A stretch of 64,000 nt of DNA from an uncultured Clostridia bacterium. Lineage in GTDB: Bacteria > Bacillota > Clostridia > Christensenellales > UBA1242. The position numbers and the translations under genes are program-made. Shown piece after piece: positions 9,010-17,931 of this stretch; positions within the stretch are counted from its first letter, which is position 1; each line of letters opens with the position of its first letter. The stretch covers positions 185,369-249,368 of the forward strand of contig CALVYP010000002.1 of the NCBI GenBank assembly GCA_944372365.1, in the 5' to 3' direction. The notes below the pieces were generated by a model. The model was given only the letters and a program-made list of their open reading frames with translations. It was not told the origin of the DNA and searched no databases.

Positions 9010-9940
9010 TCAAATAATTCAAAAGATCAACGCGGCAAAATCCATAGCCGTGTTTGCCCATGTAAGTTATGACCCAGATGGTTTGGGTTCGCTTTATGGG
9101 CTTTCTTTTTTCCTTAAAAAGCTTGGAAAAAAGGTGGATATGTTTGTTGACAGCGCAATCACACAGCTTGACGCTAGGTTTTTTGACATATCTCTATTAA
9201 AAACCACTCCCGCTAGCTATGACTTGATGATTATGGTTGACACTCCAAACGCTAAGCGCCTTGGAAGATACGCCAGCATATTTAAAAGCCATCCAAACAC
9301 AATTAGGATTGATCATCATGCAGGGCTTTATCACGATGCTAAAATTGAACTGACGTTGCCATACACCTCGGCATGCGAAGTTGTTCTTGAACTTATTGAA
9401 AAATTTAACATCAAACCAACCAAACAGATTGCAACTTATCTTATCGGCGGAATGCTTACAGACACTGATGGTTTTATGATTGAAACTGTAAACAAACTCA
9501 CATTTCAAAACGCTTTAAAACTCATCGATTATGGTGCGGACTTCCACAAGGCTGCATCCATGCTTCTGCGCACTCAAACGATAGGGCAGTTTGCTCTCTC
9601 TGGCATTATGGCGCAAAAACTTGAAATTTTTGACGGAGATATTGCAATATCTTCTCTAAACGCAAAAGATTTCAAGCAAACCGCAACAAAACCAAATCAA
9701 TGCTCCAACTTTTCAAACAAATTGCTTGCATTGGATGGCGTGAACATCGCATGCCTGATCAAACAGGAGCAGAACAACATTTTTGCTTGCTCGCTGCGCT
9801 CTAAAAAGCCATATAATGTTGCAGCAGTGGCACAAAAATTTGACGGCGGCGGACATGCTCAGGCTGCTGCATGCAAAATTAAAGGCAACGAAAAGCAAGC
9901 CAAACAAAAAATATTACAGGCGATAAGGGAGATGCGATGA
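8993..9940 (+). CDS. nrnA: DHH/DHHA1 phosphoesterase, NrnA family (nanoRNase / pAp phosphatase)
   Basis: Degrades short oligonucleotides and, in characterised relatives, 3'-phosphoadenosine 5'-phosphate. The 315-aa protein has FAHVSYDPDGLGS in place of the usual DxDxxGS loop, MVDTPN, the RIDHHAG signature near residue 105, and the DHHA1 substrate loop GGGHAQAAAC near the C-terminus. It overlaps rbfA by 17 nt and truB by 4 nt (ATGA). rbfA-nrnA-truB is the normal Firmicutes order. Confidence 0.93.
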   Translation: MTNKFSQIIQKINAAKSIAVFAHVSYDPDGLGSLYGLSFFLKKLGKKVDMFVDSAITQLDARFFDISLLKTTPASYDLMIMVDTPNAKRLGRYASIFKSHPNTIRIDHHAGLYHDAKIELTLPYTSACEVVLELIEKFNIKPTKQIATYLIGGMLTDTDGFMIETVNKLTFQNALKLIDYGADFHKAASMLLRTQTIGQFALSGIMAQKLEIFDGDIAISSLNAKDFKQTATKPNQCSNFSNKLLALDGVNIACLIKQEQNNIFACSLRSKKPYNVAAVAQKFDGGGHAQAAACKIKGNEKQAKQKILQAIREMR

Positions 9941-10776
9941 CGGGAATAATTTTGTTAAACAAACCAAAAGGCATCTCGTCAAACACCGCCGTAAACATTG
10001 TTAAAAAAGCGGTTGGTGCATCGAAAGCGGGGCATTTGGGCACATTGGATGTTGCTGCACAAGGGCTTTTGCCAGTTGCAATAAATTCATCCACCAAGCT
10101 TTTTGATTTGTTTTTAAACAAGCCTAAACAATATCAAACCACAATCAAATTTGGTGAGCAAACCGACACATATGATTTGGAAGGCGAGATTACACTAAAA
10201 CAGGATGTAAACATTACACAAGTCGATGTTGAAAAGGTGTTGCCAAAGTTTGTGGGTGAGATTATGCAGATGCCGCCACAGTTTTCGGCTAAAAAAATAA
10301 ATGGCAAAAAAGCCTATCAACTTGCAAGAGAAGGAAAAAGCGTTGCTCTACAACCAAAATGCGTAAACATTTTTTGCTTAAAACTGCTCTCACACGATCA
10401 AAAAAACATGTTCACCTTTCAAGTGGATTGCTCATCTGGCACTTACATACGCTCGCTGTGTCGTGATCTTGCCGCAGCTTTATCAACATGTGGGGTGTGT
10501 TATGACATAACACGCACAAGATGTGGTGATTTTGACTTAAAAAATGCAAGCACGCTTGACGAAATTAAATCTGGCAACTATAATTTAATCGCACCAGAAA
10601 AACTTTTTAACTTTCAAACAATCAAGCTTTCAAACCTTGACTGCCAAAAACTTTTAAATGGGCAGTTTCTAAAAACCAACTTACCAGATGGGCAATATAA
10701 ATTGTTTTCAAATGAGTTTTTGGGGTTGGGTGAAGTTAAAGGCGGTTTGCTTAAACTGAGCTTAAAATTAAATTAA
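9937..10776 (+). CDS. truB: tRNA pseudouridine-55 synthase TruB
   Basis: Makes pseudouridine 55 in the T-loop of tRNAs. The protein begins GIILLNKPKGISSN and has the catalytic-Asp motif as GTLDVAAQGLLPV, where the usual Pro after the Asp is Val. It also has the YQTTIKFGEQTDTYDLEG segment and GTYIRSLCRDLA. At 279 aa it is of normal length. It overlaps nrnA by 4 nt. ribF, very often the next gene in Firmicutes, is not here. Confidence 0.95.
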   Translation: MTGIILLNKPKGISSNTAVNIVKKAVGASKAGHLGTLDVAAQGLLPVAINSSTKLFDLFLNKPKQYQTTIKFGEQTDTYDLEGEITLKQDVNITQVDVEKVLPKFVGEIMQMPPQFSAKKINGKKAYQLAREGKSVALQPKCVNIFCLKLLSHDQKNMFTFQVDCSSGTYIRSLCRDLAAALSTCGVCYDITRTRCGDFDLKNASTLDEIKSGNYNLIAPEKLFNFQTIKLSNLDCQKLLNGQFLKTNLPDGQYKLFSNEFLGLGEVKGGLLKLSLKLN

Positions 10777-10786
10777 GGAGATTTTT

Positions 10787-11653
10787 ATGAACCCACTTTT
10801 TGGCCCATCAGGCAACAGCGAAGAATTTTATGCTTCCAATCTTACCAGCACAATCCAAGCGCCGCAATGGCTTAAAAATAAAGGTCTAGACGCTTTTGAA
10901 TATTCCTTTGGAAGGGGCTATATCATGAGCAGTGAAACGGCCAAACAGCTTGGTGAAGAATTTAAAAAGCACGGCATTGCGCTTTCAATTCATGCGCCTT
11001 ATTTTATCAACTTTGCAACGCCTGACGACATTTTGCTTGAAAAAAGCAAGGGCTACATTTCAACTGGTATAAAATTTTTAAGAAATTTTGGCGCTGACAG
11101 GCTGGTTTTTCATCCTGGATCGGCTGGAAAAATGGATAGGCATCAAGCATATCTGCTGGCAAAAGACAGGATCATCAGCTTTGCAGACGAGCTTCAAGCA
11201 CAGGGGCTTTTGGAGGGCATCTATCTTTGCCCAGAAACCATGGGCAAGTCGCAGCAAATTGGAACATATGAAGAAATTTTACAAATTTGCAAGGCAAACG
11301 ACCATTTGATTCCAACCTTTGATTTTGGGCATATAAACTCGCTTTTAGGCGGGGCTCTTAAAACAAAGCAAGATTTTTTAAAAATTTTAAACAGGTCGAT
11401 TGAAGTGATTGGCTATCAAAAAACTGCAAACGCGCACATACATTTTTCTAAAATTGAGTATGGCGCAAAAGGCGAGATACGACACTTGAATTTTGACGAT
11501 GAAATATACGGCCCAAATTTTCAACCGCTTGCCGAAGCCTTGATTGAGCTTAATCTTCATCCACGAATTTTAAGTGAATCGGCTGGGCATCAAAGCCAAG
11601 ATGCAAGAGAAATGAAAAATATTTATCAAAATTTGCTTGCGCAGCAAAAGTAA
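10787..11653 (+). CDS. nfo: Deoxyribonuclease IV (AP endonuclease, Nfo family)
   Basis: Zinc-dependent TIM-barrel endonuclease that nicks 5' to abasic sites in base-excision repair. Metal-binding motifs are recognisable in order: HAPYFINFA (about 65), FHPGSAG (about 105), PETMGK (about 147), DFGHINS (about 182), HIHFSK (about 222) and SESAGH near the end. The 288-aa length fits. ATG follows AAGGAG and lies 10 nt after truB. The N-terminus is divergent from E. coli Nfo, so the exact subfamily is less certain. Confidence 0.85.
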   Translation: MNPLFGPSGNSEEFYASNLTSTIQAPQWLKNKGLDAFEYSFGRGYIMSSETAKQLGEEFKKHGIALSIHAPYFINFATPDDILLEKSKGYISTGIKFLRNFGADRLVFHPGSAGKMDRHQAYLLAKDRIISFADELQAQGLLEGIYLCPETMGKSQQIGTYEEILQICKANDHLIPTFDFGHINSLLGGALKTKQDFLKILNRSIEVIGYQKTANAHIHFSKIEYGAKGEIRHLNFDDEIYGPNFQPLAEALIELNLHPRILSESAGHQSQDAREMKNIYQNLLAQQK

Positions 11654-11694
11654 ATGTGATATGATTAAATGTATTAAATTTTAAGGAGAAAATT

Positions 11695-12258
11695 ATGGTT
11701 ACAGCAGGAGATTTTAGAAAAGGCACTACTTTTGAAATGGACGGGGCGGTTTACACAGTCATCGACTTTTTGCATGTTAAACCGGGAAAAGGCTCGCCAT
11801 TTGTTAGGGCAAAACTCAAAAATGTTATGACGGGTCAGGTTAAGGAAACAACTTTCAACCCAAGTGATAAATTTCAAGTTGCCGTTATTGAAAAGAAAGA
11901 GATGACATATCTTTACAACGATGGCGAACTTTACTACTTCATGGACACTGAAACTTACGATCAAATCCCGTTGAATAAAGACACCGTTGCAGACGCACTC
12001 AACTTTATGGTTGAAAACATGAATGCAACCATGTATTTTTACAAAGGCAATCCGTTTGCGGTTTATCCACCAACTTTTGTGGAATTGGAAGTTGTTGATT
12101 GTGAACCTGCAATTCAAGGCGACACATCAAAAGCAGCAACCAAGCCAGCCAAACTTGAAACTGGCTATGTGCTTAATGTTCCGCTTTTCATAAGCCAAGG
12201 CGAAAAAGTTAGGGTTGACACACGCGACGGCAGCTACATGGAAAGGGCTAAAAACTAA
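11695..12258 (+). CDS. efp: Translation elongation factor P
   Basis: Relieves ribosome stalling at polyproline stretches. The 187-aa protein has all three beta-barrel domains. The loop [12 protein letters not shown] puts the commonly modified position at Lys32. The C-terminal signature is [11 protein letters not shown]. The start follows TTAAGGAG. The gene ends just before an intrinsic terminator, closing the upstream translation operon. Confidence 0.96.
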   Translation: MVTAGDFRKGTTFEMDGAVYTVIDFLHVKPGKGSPFVRAKLKNVMTGQVKETTFNPSDKFQVAVIEKKEMTYLYNDGELYYFMDTETYDQIPLNKDTVADALNFMVENMNATMYFYKGNPFAVYPPTFVELEVVDCEPAIQGDTSKAATKPAKLETGYVLNVPLFISQGEKVRVDTRDGSYMERAKN

Positions 12259-12271
12259 ACATAATCTTTTG

Positions 12272-12303
12272 AAAGAACGCAATTTCGCGTTCTTTTTTTT
12301 TCG
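12272..12303 (+). terminator. Intrinsic terminator after efp
   Basis: AAAGAACGC (12272-12280) and GCGTTCTTT (12287-12295) form a 9-bp stem with loop AATTTC, followed by a run of T to about 12303. Confidence 0.92.
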
Positions 12304-12363
12304 TTTTTTTTCGCAACATTATTGATTTTTTATGCCTCATATATTTTTGTAGGAGGCTTGTTT

Positions 12364-13266
12364 ATGCTTGAAGGAATCTTGCCCGACGAGATTATGTATG
12401 CAATAAAAAACAAAGTTGGATTTGCAAGTTTAAATGAAATTAGGCTTAGGGCAAACAAGCCTATTTTATTGTCGCTTATGGGTCAAAAATTTTTTCTATC
12501 TTCAAGCGGCAAAACCTTAAATTTGCATGAAGCTATGTTTGCAACGCCATCTATGATTGAAGAAATTGTGTTTAGGGCAAGTGAATGCTCCATCTACTCT
12601 GTTGCAGAGCAAATTAAAAAGGGTTTCATCGCAACTCCAAACGGCATTCGCATTGGCATCGCTGGAAATGTGGTTGAAGAAAACCAAAATGTAAAAACAA
12701 TAACAAATTTTTCATCTGTCAACATCCGCATCCCGCACGAAATCAAAAACTGCTCGCTTAAAGCTTTTTCAAGCATTGTAAAACCAGATGGCGTGCTCAA
12801 CAGCCTTATCATATCTCCACCGGGCGCTGGCAAAACAACCTTTTTAAGAGATTTTGTCTGCCAACTTTCAGAAAGAAATTTGCCTTACAACATTTTGGTG
12901 CTTGATGAGCGCGGCGAGCTTAACATAGGCAAAGGGCTTGGCAATTATGCTGACGTGATAAGCTTTGGCAGCAAGCGGGTGGGTTTTGAAAACGGCATAC
13001 GCTCGCTTGCACCAAACATTATTGTAACCGACGAGTTAAGCGAATGGGAAGATGTTGATGCCGTTGAGTTTGCCAGCAACTGCGGAGTGAATATTGTGGC
13101 GTCAATTCACAGCGACAGCCTTGACAGCTTTTTGCAAAAGGCTGCGTTTAAACCGCTTGTGGATGAAAAAATTTTTAAGCGATATATCTTGCTCTCTTCG
13201 CGAGAAGGGCCAGGCACTATGGAAGGAATATTCGATGAAAATTTTAACAGAATTTTGAGGTGGTGA
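12364..13266 (+). CDS. spoIIIAA: Stage III sporulation protein AA (ATPase)
   Basis: Secretion-type ATPase of the SpoIIIA-SpoIIQ channel that links mother cell and forespore. Walker A is ISPPGAGKTTFLRDFV near residue 157, and Walker B is NILVLDERGEL. ATG at 12364 is chosen because TAGGAGG lies 8 nt upstream; an in-frame ATG at 12322 would add 14 residues. It is first of eight contiguous spoIIIA genes. In B. subtilis the operon is read by sigma-E. Upstream, CATATATT (12338-12345) resembles a sigma-E -10 box, but I cannot assign the -35 firmly. Confidence 0.95.
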   Translation: MLEGILPDEIMYAIKNKVGFASLNEIRLRANKPILLSLMGQKFFLSSSGKTLNLHEAMFATPSMIEEIVFRASECSIYSVAEQIKKGFIATPNGIRIGIAGNVVEENQNVKTITNFSSVNIRIPHEIKNCSLKAFSSIVKPDGVLNSLIISPPGAGKTTFLRDFVCQLSERNLPYNILVLDERGELNIGKGLGNYADVISFGSKRVGFENGIRSLAPNIIVTDELSEWEDVDAVEFASNCGVNIVASIHSDSLDSFLQKAAFKPLVDEKIFKRYILLSSREGPGTMEGIFDENFNRILRW

Positions 13267-13761
13267 ATGAAGTGGGTGATTATTGGAGTGCTGTTTAGTT
13301 TATGTGTTGCGGTTGGCTATATTTTTTCAATCAAATATAGAAGGCGTGAGCAGTTTTACTCGGCGCTTATCATGTTTGCGCAGAAGCTTGATGTTGAAAT
13401 AAATTTTTCCAGACAGCGGCTTAAAAAATTGATTGCAGACATCGATGAAAAAACCAAACGCAACCTTTTTGGGCTTGATAAAAATTTTCTACACTATTTG
13501 GAATCTAACAGCGAGTTGACGCAAGATGAGCTTTTTAAAAACTGTCCAATTTTAAAACCTGACGAAAAACAAATGGTGTTTTTGTTTTTTAAAAGTCTGG
13601 GCAGAAGCGATGTTTCTGGACAAAGCAAAGAGATTCAAAATTTTGTTAAGCGGTTTGATGAAAATTTGTCAAAATGCGCGTCAGAAAACAAAAAATATGG
13701 TTCGCTTTCACTCAAACTTGGGTTTATCGCAGGGCTGTTTATGGTTGTGATTTTATTATAG
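13267..13761 (+). CDS. spoIIIAB: Stage III sporulation protein AB
   Basis: 164-aa membrane protein, GspF-like, of the SpoIIIA complex. It has an N-terminal membrane helix (WVIIGVLFSLCVAVGYIF), then a helical cytoplasmic part with the family segment KLDVEINFSRQRLKKLI, and a C-terminal membrane helix (GFIAGLFMVVILL). The start codon ATG follows the spoIIIAA stop TGA directly. Confidence 0.9.
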   Translation: MKWVIIGVLFSLCVAVGYIFSIKYRRREQFYSALIMFAQKLDVEINFSRQRLKKLIADIDEKTKRNLFGLDKNFLHYLESNSELTQDELFKNCPILKPDEKQMVFLFFKSLGRSDVSGQSKEIQNFVKRFDENLSKCASENKKYGSLSLKLGFIAGLFMVVILL

Positions 13762-13771
13762 GAGGCTGCAA

Positions 13772-13972
13772 ATGCAAGGCGTTGATATAATTTTTAAAAT
13801 TGCAGCGATTGGGCTTATTTGCGCGGTTGTTTCACAAATTTTAAAGCAAGCGGGAAAGGATGAAATCGGCACTTTTGCCACGCTTGCAGGGCTTATTGTT
13901 GTGATTATCATGGTGCTAAGTTTGATTGCCGATTTGTTTGGCTCGATTCAAACTATGTTTGATTTCGGCTGA
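13772..13972 (+). CDS. spoIIIAC: Stage III sporulation protein AC
   Basis: 66-aa protein with two membrane helices and the family pattern IFKIAAIGLICAVVSQILKQAGKDE, typical of SpoIIIAC. A strong AGGAGG site precedes ATG. It and SpoIIIAD are paralogous membrane components of the feeding channel. Confidence 0.93.
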   Translation: MQGVDIIFKIAAIGLICAVVSQILKQAGKDEIGTFATLAGLIVVIIMVLSLIADLFGSIQTMFDFG

Positions 13973-13989
13973 TTTTTAAAGGGGAAGGC

Positions 13990-14382
13990 ATGGATATAAT
14001 TTTCAAAATTATTGGTGTAGGGCTTATAACATGCATCGCCGTGCTGATTATCAAACCAGTGCGCACTGATTTTGCCATGCTTATTTCTCTGGTTGGCGGA
14101 ATAGTGATTTTGGTGATGATTCTTTCATCACTTGCGGCGGCTGTAAATATCATAAAATCCATCGCAACGCAAACAGGCGTAAATTCGCAGCTTTTATCGC
14201 TGGTGTTTAAAATAATCGGTGTTGGCTATCTAACCGAATTTACAGCAAGTTTGTGCGCCGACACAGGCAGTTCGGGGCTTGGAGATAAAGTTCTGCTTGG
14301 TGGCAAAGTGGTTATTTTGGTTATGTCGCTTCCAATCATAACCAGCATTTTAAACATTGTTATGGAGCTTTTGCCAACTTGA
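13990..14382 (+). CDS. spoIIIAD: Stage III sporulation protein AD
   Basis: 130-aa membrane protein with four hydrophobic segments. The N-terminal DIIFKIIGVGLITCIAVLI echoes SpoIIIAC, as in the family. GYLTEFTASLCADTGSSGLGDKV is the conserved middle segment. ATG has AAAGGGGAAGG upstream. Its stop overlaps the TTG start of spoIIIAE by 4 nt. Confidence 0.93.
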   Translation: MDIIFKIIGVGLITCIAVLIIKPVRTDFAMLISLVGGIVILVMILSSLAAAVNIIKSIATQTGVNSQLLSLVFKIIGVGYLTEFTASLCADTGSSGLGDKVLLGGKVVILVMSLPIITSILNIVMELLPT

Positions 14383-15587
14383 AAAAATTGTGCGTTCTTG
14401 CCGCCGTCATATTTTTGATAGGTTTATCTCCATTTTTTTTAGCAAGCAAATTTTCAGTTGCAAATGCAAGCGTAGTTTATGCCGACAGCGATCAATCTTT
14501 GCAAGAAGATTTTGAGCAAAGCGTTGAAGATCAGCTTGGCGATTTAGATTTAAGCGAACTTGAAGATATATTAAACAACTCAACCGATTCGGCCAATCTA
14601 TTTGGCGGGCAGAGTTTTTTTGACAAGCTGCTGTCGATAATAAACGGGGATTTTGCCGAGGATTCAACATCCTTTTGGCAAGCGCTGATAAATTTATTGT
14701 TTGACAATTTGCTAAGCTTTTTGCCGATCATCGCCACGGTGGTTGCGGTGGCCATTTTGGGTGGGATGATTCAAAACTTAAAACCAAACCTAAATTCAAA
14801 AAGCATAGGCTCGGTTATTCATTTTGTAACATACGGCGTTGTGGTTATTTTAATATTTACAATCATCACAAAAATGATTTCAATAACCTCCGCCACAATA
14901 GGCTCTATAAAGTCGCAGATGGACGCAATTTTTCCAATTTTGCTTACAATGCTAACTGCGGTTGGTGGAAGTGTGTCGGTTTCTGTTTATCAACCCGCTA
15001 TGGCGCTGCTTGCAAGCGTGATTATAAATGTTTTTACTATGTTTTTGATGCCTGTGTTTTTAATCTCAACCGTGCTTTCACTTGTAAGCAATCTTTCAAA
15101 CAATGTTAAACTTGACAAATTTATAGGCTTTTTAAATTCTCTGTTTAAATGGGTTACTGGGCTTATATTCACAATCTTTATTGGTTTTGCGTCCATACAA
15201 GGCATAACTGCTGGCTCAATAGACGGCCTATCAATCAAAACTGCAAAGTTTGCAATCAAAAGTTATATACCAATTGTTGGCTCATACATCTCGGATGGTT
15301 TTTATATTGTTTTGGCATCATCCAGTTTGATTAAAAATGCAGTTGGCGCGTGCGGACTTTTGCTTCTTGCAGGCACAATACTCTCACCAATCATTCAACT
15401 TGTTGTGTTTATGCTTGCCTTAAAGCTTATGGCAGGGATTATAGAACCAATGGGCGATGGTAAAATTGCAGGCTTTGTAAACACTCTGGCAAAAAACATG
15501 ACTATGCTTATTTCCATGATTGTTGCCGTAAGTTTTATGTATGTAATTTTAACCGGCCTTGTTATGTGCAGCGCAAATATCATATAG
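14379..15587 (+). CDS. spoIIIAE: Stage III sporulation protein AE
   Basis: 402-aa polytopic membrane protein of the SpoIIIA complex. It begins with a cleavable-looking signal sequence (KKLCVLAAVIFLIGLSPFFLA), an acidic segment of about 90 residues, then about eight membrane helices. The start is TTG overlapping the spoIIIAD stop; GGAG lies about 12 nt upstream, so coupling probably helps initiation. Confidence 0.93.
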   Translation: MKKLCVLAAVIFLIGLSPFFLASKFSVANASVVYADSDQSLQEDFEQSVEDQLGDLDLSELEDILNNSTDSANLFGGQSFFDKLLSIINGDFAEDSTSFWQALINLLFDNLLSFLPIIATVVAVAILGGMIQNLKPNLNSKSIGSVIHFVTYGVVVILIFTIITKMISITSATIGSIKSQMDAIFPILLTMLTAVGGSVSVSVYQPAMALLASVIINVFTMFLMPVFLISTVLSLVSNLSNNVKLDKFIGFLNSLFKWVTGLIFTIFIGFASIQGITAGSIDGLSIKTAKFAIKSYIPIVGSYISDGFYIVLASSSLIKNAVGACGLLLLAGTILSPIIQLVVFMLALKLMAGIIEPMGDGKIAGFVNTLAKNMTMLISMIVAVSFMYVILTGLVMCSANII

Positions 15588-15596
15588 GAGGGTGAA

Positions 15597-16097
15597 ATGT
15601 TTTCAACACTGTCGGGTTGGGTGCTTAGCATTGCAGGCGTTGTAAGCCTTTCGGTTATTGTAGAACTCATCATGCCAGAGGGCAACCTTAACAAATATAT
15701 TCGTGGCGTGTTTTCGTTTATCATTATGCTTGTGATTATTGCGCCGCTTCCAAGTTTGGTTGGCAAAAATTTCGATTTTTCAAACATCAGCCTAGAAGGT
15801 CAATATCAGCTGCAAGAAGATTACATCTATCAGATGAATGTTTATAAAACTCAGGCGCTGCAAAACGACATATCCAATCAAATTAAGCAAAGCGGTTATG
15901 ACAATGTTGTGGTGTCGGTTTCAAGTGAAAACTATTCTTCTCAATTTAAAATAAAAGCGATTTATGTCGAACTGGCAAATTTAGTCATAAATGGCCAAGC
16001 TCAACATACAAATATTGTAGACATTGAAAAGGAGATTTTACAAATAATTCTATCTCGTGCAAATGTCGATGAGGCGGAGGTGCATTTTGAAAGGTAA
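15597..16097 (+). CDS. spoIIIAF: Stage III sporulation protein AF
   Basis: 166-aa protein with two N-terminal membrane helices (about residues 5-27 and 33-51) followed by a soluble domain, the usual SpoIIIAF layout. LNKYIRGVFSFIIMLVII is the recognisable family segment. ATG follows AGGAGGGTGAA. The end overlaps spoIIIAG by 11 nt. Confidence 0.88.
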   Translation: MFSTLSGWVLSIAGVVSLSVIVELIMPEGNLNKYIRGVFSFIIMLVIIAPLPSLVGKNFDFSNISLEGQYQLQEDYIYQMNVYKTQALQNDISNQIKQSGYDNVVVSVSSENYSSQFKIKAIYVELANLVINGQAQHTNIVDIEKEILQIILSRANVDEAEVHFER

Positions 16098-16614
16098 GTT
16101 TTTTGATCACTTGAAAAATTTAACAGAAAGCATCAAAAAAAGCCGCAAGCTGCAAATAGGACTGGCCATCTTAGTTGCGTTTGTAATAATTTTGTGCTAC
16201 TTGCTTTTTATTCGCTCTCCATCATCAAACAACAATCAAGATAAAGAAAATCAAGTTTTATCCAACGCCGAAATCTATGCTCAAAATTTAGAAGATAAAC
16301 TTGAAGATGTGCTGTCGCAAATAAAGGGTGCGGGCGAAGTAAAAGTGCTAATAAACCTTGGCAGTGGGTTTGAATATGTTTACGCAACGGAAGAAGAGAT
16401 TAAGCAAACCTCGTCTGGCACAATAACTTCAAGCTCAATCGTTCTTGTTTCGGGCGAACCTGTGCTTATAAAGCAAATATATCCCAAAATCAGTGGAGTG
16501 ATTGTGGCAGCGTCAGGTGCAGATGACATTTCGGTTAAAGTAAATTTAATCACAGCAATACAAACTGTTATCGATGTTGAAAACAAAGATATAACAATTT
16601 TAACAAAAATTTAA
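16087..16614 (+). CDS. spoIIIAG: Stage III sporulation protein AG
   Basis: Single-pass membrane protein that forms the ring of the SpoIIIA-SpoIIQ channel. It has one membrane helix (LQIGLAILVAFVIILCYLLF) and a ring-building domain with LEDVLSQIKGAGEVKVLINL and KISGVIVAASGADD. I place the start at TTG 16087, with GGCGGAGG 6 nt upstream, inside the end of spoIIIAF. An ATG at 16057 in the same frame would add a peptide unlike the family. Confidence 0.9.
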   Translation: MKGKFFDHLKNLTESIKKSRKLQIGLAILVAFVIILCYLLFIRSPSSNNNQDKENQVLSNAEIYAQNLEDKLEDVLSQIKGAGEVKVLINLGSGFEYVYATEEEIKQTSSGTITSSSIVLVSGEPVLIKQIYPKISGVIVAASGADDISVKVNLITAIQTVIDVENKDITILTKI

Positions 16615-16626
16615 AAGGAGAGTATT

Positions 16627-17094
16627 ATGAAAAAAAGAACAAAAATCATCATTCTTGCAGTTATGGTTGTGCTGCTTGGTGTGACGGGCTATCTCAATGT
16701 CGCGCTCAACAACGCCTCGCAAGATGTTCCAACTCAAACCACCACAGCAAGCTACTTTGCTTCTTATCGTGAAGATAGAGAATCGCGCCGCGACCAAGAA
16801 CTCTTATACTATCAAGCCATAGCTGAAAGCCCAGATTCAACCCCAGAAGCTATTCAATCGGCAAACGCGGCAAGAGAAGCTCTCATCCAACAAATGGACA
16901 CCGAACTTGTGGTTGAAGGGGTTATAAAGGGGCTTGGATTTAATGACTGCGTAATCACGCTTGCATCTTCAAATGTCAACGTTTTGGTGGATGCCGACAC
17001 ACTTACTGAAACTGAAGTTGCTCAGATTGTTGATGTTGTTCAACAACATTTGCAAACCGATCTTGAAAATATTAAAATAATTCCTGTTGAATGA
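16627..17094 (+). CDS. spoIIIAH: Stage III sporulation protein AH
   Basis: 155-aa membrane-anchored protein whose YscJ/FliF-like domain pairs with SpoIIQ across the intermembrane space in sporulating cells. One N-terminal helix (TKIIILAVMVVLLGVTGYLNVAL), then a coiled region with REDRESRRDQELLYYQAI, then the ring domain containing VEGVIKGLGFNDCVITL. It closes the spoIIIA operon. No terminator follows; the next promoter begins right at its stop. Confidence 0.93.
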   Translation: MKKRTKIIILAVMVVLLGVTGYLNVALNNASQDVPTQTTTASYFASYREDRESRRDQELLYYQAIAESPDSTPEAIQSANAAREALIQQMDTELVVEGVIKGLGFNDCVITLASSNVNVLVDADTLTETEVAQIVDVVQQHLQTDLENIKIIPVE

Positions 17095-17125
17095 TTGGAC
17101 AAAAACATTTTAAGTGTGCTATACT
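17095..17125 (+). promoter_or_regulatory. Promoter of the asp23-nusB-xseAB-proS operon
   Basis: Extended -10 TGC-TATACT (TATACT at 17120-17125) with TGGACA (17096-17101) 18 nt upstream as a fair -35. It starts at the stop codon of spoIIIAH. Confidence 0.6.
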
Positions 17126-17168
17126 TTAGATGTAGAAATTGTGCCGATCGGCAAAAACAGGAGATGAT

Positions 17169-17540
17169 ATGGCTGACACAAAACTTTATGATCAAGATGG
17201 GAAAATAACCTGCGACAAAAATATTTTATATTCAATAGTCAACCTTGCCACAAAAGAAATTAAAGGTGTGGCAAGGCTTTCTAACAGCAATCTGCCGTGG
17301 TATAAAAAGATGTTTGCAAAGGGCGATTATGAAGGCGTTAAAATCTCATTTGAAGCAAACGGCACTTTAAAAATTGATGTGTATGTGGATGTATACATCG
17401 GTGAGTCTGTGCCAGACCTTGCTTTTAGAGTTCAAGAAAACATCAAAAACAATCTGTCAAGCATGGTTGAAATGAAAGCTTCAAACATCAGCGTTCATGT
17501 TATGGATGTTATTTGCGACAGAATAGACACGGGTATCTAA
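17169..17540 (+). CDS. Asp23/Gls24 family protein (YqhY-like)
   Basis: 123-aa protein of the Asp23 family, small proteins of the cell envelope/cytoplasm whose exact job is unclear; in B. subtilis YqhY sits beside the acc genes. Visible family features are the ILYSIVNLATKEIKGVARL N-terminal segment and VYVDVYIGESVPDLAFRVQ. ATG at 17169 follows ACAGGAGATGAT; an in-frame start at 17139 lacks a binding site. Here the acc genes are absent and nusB follows 1 nt later. Confidence 0.88.
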   Translation: MADTKLYDQDGKITCDKNILYSIVNLATKEIKGVARLSNSNLPWYKKMFAKGDYEGVKISFEANGTLKIDVYVDVYIGESVPDLAFRVQENIKNNLSSMVEMKASNISVHVMDVICDRIDTGI

Positions 17541-17541
17541 C

Positions 17542-17931
17542 ATGAGAAGAGATTCGCGAATTCTTGCCTTTAAACTTATTTTTGAAAGGCTATTTAACGC
17601 AGCGCCTTTTGATGAAGAGTTGTGGCAGGAGATTAAAGATAAAGACAGGCCTTTTGCCGAGCAGATTTTTGGCGAATATCAAGCCAATAAAACTCAAATT
17701 CAAAACAAACTTGCCTTGCTTATCAAGGGATATAGCTTAGACAGAGTTCATAAAGTTGACCTTGCGCTTTTGTGTTTGGCGCTCACTGAAATCGATTACA
17801 TTAAAACTCCACCTGCGGTTGCAATAAACGAAACACTTGAAATTGCAAAAATGTTTTCTACAACTGAAAGCCCAAAATTTTTAAATGGTGTGCTTTCAAG
17901 CGTGGTTAAAAATAACGCGAAGGAAGAATAA
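17542..17931 (+). CDS. nusB: Transcription antitermination factor NusB
   Basis: All-helical 129-aa RNA-binding protein that works with NusE/S10 on rRNA operons. RRDSRILAFKLIFERLF at the start and the conserved VDLALLCLALTEIDYIKTPPAVAINETLEIAK block identify it. The stop TAA is immediately followed by the ATG of xseA. folD, often between nusB and xseA, is missing. Confidence 0.93.
   Translation: MRRDSRILAFKLIFERLFNAAPFDEELWQEIKDKDRPFAEQIFGEYQANKTQIQNKLALLIKGYSLDRVHKVDLALLCLALTEIDYIKTPPAVAINETLEIAKMFSTTESPKFLNGVLSSVVKNNAKEE

Noticed and set aside
12322-12363. N-terminal extension of SpoIIIAA from ATG 12322
   Set aside because: No ribosome-binding site and it covers the probable promoter; TAGGAGG before 12364 decides the start.
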